Assembly (NCBI GenBank): GCA_964522015.1
Contig: CAZFST010000017.1
Location: forward strand, 1-64,000
Direction: 5' to 3'
Length of the DNA stretch: 64,000 bases
Origin: QQWI01 sp964522015
GTDB taxonomy: Bacteria > Bacillota > Clostridia > Peptostreptococcales > Acidaminobacteraceae
Of the stretch, positions 61,879-64,000 are shown piece by piece. A model generated the notes under the pieces. That model ran no database searches, was not told the origin of the DNA, and was given only the letters and a program-made list of their open reading frames with translations. Position 1 is the stretch's first letter, and every line of letters starts with the position of its first letter. Made by a program: the position numbers and the translations under genes.

Positions 61879-62448
61879 ATGTTCAAACCCCATGATTTGT
61901 TTTTTAAAGAAACCTTTTCGAATTTAGAGGTGGCGAAAAATTTTATTGAAAACTATCTCCCCTTTGAAGTGCTGTTAGCTGTGGATTTAAATAGCTTGTC
62001 AGTACAGAAGGATAGTTTTATCAATAAAAATCTTAAGGAATCCCATGCGGATTTATTATTCAAAGCGAATATTGCAGGACAAGAAGGTTATATATATTTT
62101 CTGTTTGAGCATAAAAGTTATAAGTCTCATCTGATTGCACTGCAATTGCTCCGGTATATGGTTGATATTTGGGATGTTAAAACACGAAAAGACAAAACGC
62201 AAGTAATTCCAATCATTATTCCCCTCGTGATTTACCATGGCAAGCACACCTGGGAAGTTGTTAAATCACTTAGCGGCCTTATGCCACAGTACAGTGGTTT
62301 ATCCGAACATCTAAAAAAGTATGTTCCAAATTATGAGTTTTTACTGTATGATGTTTCTGGCGTACCACCTGAAGATGTGAAATTAAGAACTCAGCTGGAA
62401 ATTGCCCTTGATATTTATAGAGCTTTATCTCAGTTAGTAAGAACTTAG
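61879..62448 (+). CDS. Rpn family nuclease, N-terminal part (frameshifted)
   Basis: This is the catalytic half of an Rpn/PD-(D/E)XK nuclease (Transposase_31 type), a family that promotes RecA-independent recombination or belongs to mobile-element lineages. Seen are the start KPHDLFFKETFSNLEVAKNF, D58 in ESHADLLF and the ExK motif E77-H78-K79 in LFEHKSYKS. The frame stops at 62448 (TAG). The expected continuation (NLDESDINYIINQVAIEFPQGG) is present in another frame directly after, so the gene has suffered an indel near 62430-62445. GGAGC precedes the ATG. Either two polypeptides are made or the gene is dead. Confidence 0.82.
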   Translation: MFKPHDLFFKETFSNLEVAKNFIENYLPFEVLLAVDLNSLSVQKDSFINKNLKESHADLLFKANIAGQEGYIYFLFEHKSYKSHLIALQLLRYMVDIWDVKTRKDKTQVIPIIIPLVIYHGKHTWEVVKSLSGLMPQYSGLSEHLKKYVPNYEFLLYDVSGVPPEDVKLRTQLEIALDIYRALSQLVRT

Positions 62449-62480
62449 ACGAAAGCGATATCAATTATATTATTAATCAA

Positions 62481-62813
62481 GTGGCTATCGAATTTCCACA
62501 GGGAGGTGCAGTTATTATGACCATAGCAGATATCCTAAGAGCACAGGGTAAAGAAAAGGGCATTCAAGAAGGTTTGGAACAAGGACTAGAGCAAGGTTTA
62601 GAACAAGGTTTAGAACAAGGATTAGAACAGGGTTTAGAGAAAGGCATCTGTCAAACCGTCTTGAAACTGCTCACTAAAAAATTTGGTCCTTTATCAGACG
62701 ACATGTTAGCTTTGATTACAGCGCAAAACGTTGAGAGTCTCGAAGCCATAGCCGAAGCTTTGCTAGATATGAAAACCATTGACGAGTTAAAAGTGATGCT
62801 TACCCAGCATTAA
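62481..62813 (+). CDS. Rpn family nuclease, C-terminal part (frameshifted)
   Basis: This frame carries the usual C-terminal portion of Rpn proteins: FPQGGAVIMTIADILRAQGKEKG, then six GLEQ units and a helical end (LLTKKFGPLSDDMLALITAQ). It has a GTG at 62481 and an ATG at 62517 preceded by GGGAGG, so independent translation is possible. The coding sequence extends upstream in the same frame to about 62445, where it should join the catalytic half. It therefore looks like the second piece of a split gene. Confidence 0.75.
   Translation: MAIEFPQGGAVIMTIADILRAQGKEKGIQEGLEQGLEQGLEQGLEQGLEQGLEKGICQTVLKLLTKKFGPLSDDMLALITAQNVESLEAIAEALLDMKTIDELKVMLTQH
62571..62642 (+). repeat. 12-bp repeats coding GLEQ units
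   Basis: Six copies of a 12-bp unit (GGTTTAGAACAA and variants) encode GLEQGLEQ and so on, ending GLEK. Since the unit is a multiple of three, copy changes keep frame. This low-complexity helix is usual in Rpn proteins. Confidence 0.9.
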
Positions 62814-62848
62814 TGTGAATTAATAACTGATTCTAGATTAGCTTTTTC

Positions 62849-62886
62849 AAAATACCCTTTTCTGCCCCAGGCGGAAGAGGGTATTT
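62849..62886 (+). terminator. Candidate terminator after the Rpn-like gene
   Basis: AAATACCCTTTTCTGCC pairs imperfectly with GCGGAAGAGGGTATTT, followed by CTCTTTTATT, 35 bp past the stop. The 307-bp gap holds this and the next hairpin and no gene. Confidence 0.65.
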
Positions 62887-63021
62887 CTCTTTTATTCATT
62901 GAATCTCTCATAAACACAGTTCCTAGGACAATCATTTCGTCACTTCCATCATAACACATTTACGTTACATATCTGCCTGTTGTATTATGCAAAAGGTGGT
63001 TTAAGCGGCATTACGAGAAAA

Positions 63022-63054
63022 GAGCCTTATTCGCAGATTTTGCAAATAAGGCTC
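63022..63054 (-). terminator. Candidate terminator of the ABC exporter gene
   Basis: GAGCCTTATT (63022-63031) pairs with AATAAGGCTC (63045-63054). In the minus direction TTTTCTCG follows. It lies 66 bp after the gene's stop. Confidence 0.65.
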
Positions 63055-63120
63055 CCAGGAATTTAACAGAGACTAGCATCATACTTTTAACGACTATATC
63101 TCAACTAATTTGATTCACCA

Positions 63121-64000
63121 TTAAGCAGAGTAATACTGAGCCTGTGCGGTAAACATTTCAGAATATAGAGTTGTGTTGTCCCCACTGAGAGTCTCGTGTG
63201 AACCCATTTCAATAATCGTTCCCTTATCAAACACCAAAATACGATCACAAAATCTACAACTGGATAACCGATGGGAAATGTAAATGGCTGTTTTGCCCTT
63301 CACAAGTTCGTCAAATCGGCAATAGACATCGTGTTCGGCTAAGGGGTCTAGGGCTGCCGTTGGCTCATCTAAAATAACAATTTTTGCATCCTTATAGAGG
63401 GCACGGGCAATAGCAAGCTTCTGAGCTTGTCCACCAGATAATTTTGTAGCCTTTTTATCGTAACCCTTATCCAGTGCTGTATTCATGCCAAATTCCAATT
63501 GAGCCACATCTTCAGCCATACCCACTTCATTTAGAATAGTCCCTACTTTGTCATTCACAGTAGTGGTTTCTGGGACAGAGGTGGTAATTTCTCCCGTTAC
63601 ATTTTCTTCCACAGTTATCCCAAACAACCGATAATCCTGAAAGACAGCGGCCATTTGCGACATATAATCTTCATATTTCAGGGTTTGAATATCAATGCCA
63701 TTAAGGGTAATGGTACCTTCTGTGGGTTGATACAAGCGAGTGAGTAGTTTAACAAAGGTTGTTTTCCCCGCTCCATTTTTACCGATAATGGACACTTTTT
63801 CACCGGATTTAATGGTAACATTTATGTGTTCAAGGGTATTAACTTTTGCATTTGGATACCTAAAGGACACATCATTGAAGGCAATTTCATATGCTATATC
63901 CTTTGACATTGGCAAATGCCCACGGTCAACTGAGGCTGGAATTTTTTCGTATTCCACTAATAGTTCCAACTGTCTACATAGGCGATTAGCTTCGATTATA
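63121..64000 (-). CDS. ABC exporter half-transporter, C-terminal part (partial)
   Basis: The nucleotide-binding domain of an exporter-type ABC protein runs off the right edge. The frame is open to 64000; the TTG at 63969 is only an internal codon (residues NRLCRQLELLVEYEKIP read through it). Seen are the A-loop in VSFRYPNAKVN, Walker A GKNGAGKTTF, the Q-loop AAVFQDYRLFG, the signature LSGGQAQKLAIARAL, Walker B IVILDEPTAALDP and the H-loop YISHRLSS. The signature has Ala where Gln or Arg is usual (GGQAQ). The membrane domain, 5' in the gene, lies outside the window. Substrate unknown. Confidence 0.92.
   Translation of the reverse strand, partial: IIEANRLCRQLELLVEYEKIPASVDRGHLPMSKDIAYEIAFNDVSFRYPNAKVNTLEHINVTIKSGEKVSIIGKNGAGKTTFVKLLTRLYQPTEGTITLNGIDIQTLKYEDYMSQMAAVFQDYRLFGITVEENVTGEITTSVPETTTVNDKVGTILNEVGMAEDVAQLEFGMNTALDKGYDKKATKLSGGQAQKLAIARALYKDAKIVILDEPTAALDPLAEHDVYCRFDELVKGKTAIYISHRLSSCRFCDRILVFDKGTIIEMGSHETLSGDNTTLYSEMFTAQAQYYSA

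Noticed and set aside
1..64000. tRNA or rRNA genes
   Set aside because: I saw no tRNA cloverleaf or rRNA signature on either strand by reading; a tRNA search program was not available.

Overview
Organism. The window looks like a chromosomal stretch of a moderately low-GC Firmicute, most likely an anaerobic member of the Clostridia (inference; no rRNA or tRNA gene is present to settle it). Evidence: strong AAGGAGG-type ribosome binding sites, a T-box leader, a BlaI/BlaR1 pair, an LCP cell-wall protein, SLH and InlB-type surface repeats, DUF4003 and DUF169 proteins, and typical sigma-A promoters (TTGACA-N17-TATACT at 9414-9442).

Layout. 1-9.4 kb: a frame-disrupted ORF at the left edge, a pirin, a MacB-like ABC efflux operon (permease, ATPase, lipoprotein adaptor), a dCache-HAMP-GGDEF diguanylate cyclase and a PAS histidine kinase. 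9.4-14.5 kb: a T-box leader in front of an unusual MetRS-like class I tRNA ligase, then an ABC-2 transporter operon with two paralogous permeases. 14.6-28.2 kb: topoisomerase III, an array of 44-bp repeats, DUF169, DUF4003, a DHHW/MBOAT O-acetylation pair, a PLP enzyme of the Cys/Met family, a lyxose/mannose isomerase-fructokinase pair with a divergent AraC regulator, and an LCP protein.

Core of interest, 28.2-43.8 kb, all on the minus strand. A 13-gene tightly packed operon reads, in order of transcription: amidase, FMO-like flavoprotein, three-subunit molybdenum hydroxylase (FAD, 2Fe-2S, molybdopterin), MocA-like nucleotidyltransferase, DUF2877 (AllH), FdrA (AllF), DUF1116 (AllG), metal-dependent cyclase/hydrolase, class III CoA transferase, XdhC and MoeA. 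It joins the oxamate carbamoyltransferase-type proteins known from E. coli allantoin breakdown to a complete molybdenum hydroxylase with its own cofactor-maturation genes. I infer a self-contained route for anaerobic breakdown of a carbamoyl- or ureido-bearing (probably N-heterocyclic) compound, with energy recovered as carbamoyl phosphate. No carbamate kinase lies in the window.

44.1-54.4 kb: BlaI/BlaR1 with stacked operator palindromes, MarR plus MATE efflux with two matching operators, then a run of ten small minus-strand accessory genes (HAD with an altered catalytic motif, lipoprotein, GrpB, aminoglycoside nucleotidyltransferase-like, GNAT, NUDIX, nitroreductase, a membrane protein and two of unknown function). 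54.6-61.4 kb: one 2245-residue SLH surface protein with internally duplicated InlB-type repeats. 61.8-64 kb: an Rpn-type nuclease broken by a frameshift, and the 3' part of an ABC exporter running off the right edge.

A recurring feature is short tandem duplication at gene ends and in spacers. At least five genes (xdhC, cyclase, allF, mocA-like, marR) end in imperfect tandem copies of 16-30 bp lying at or across the stop codon.
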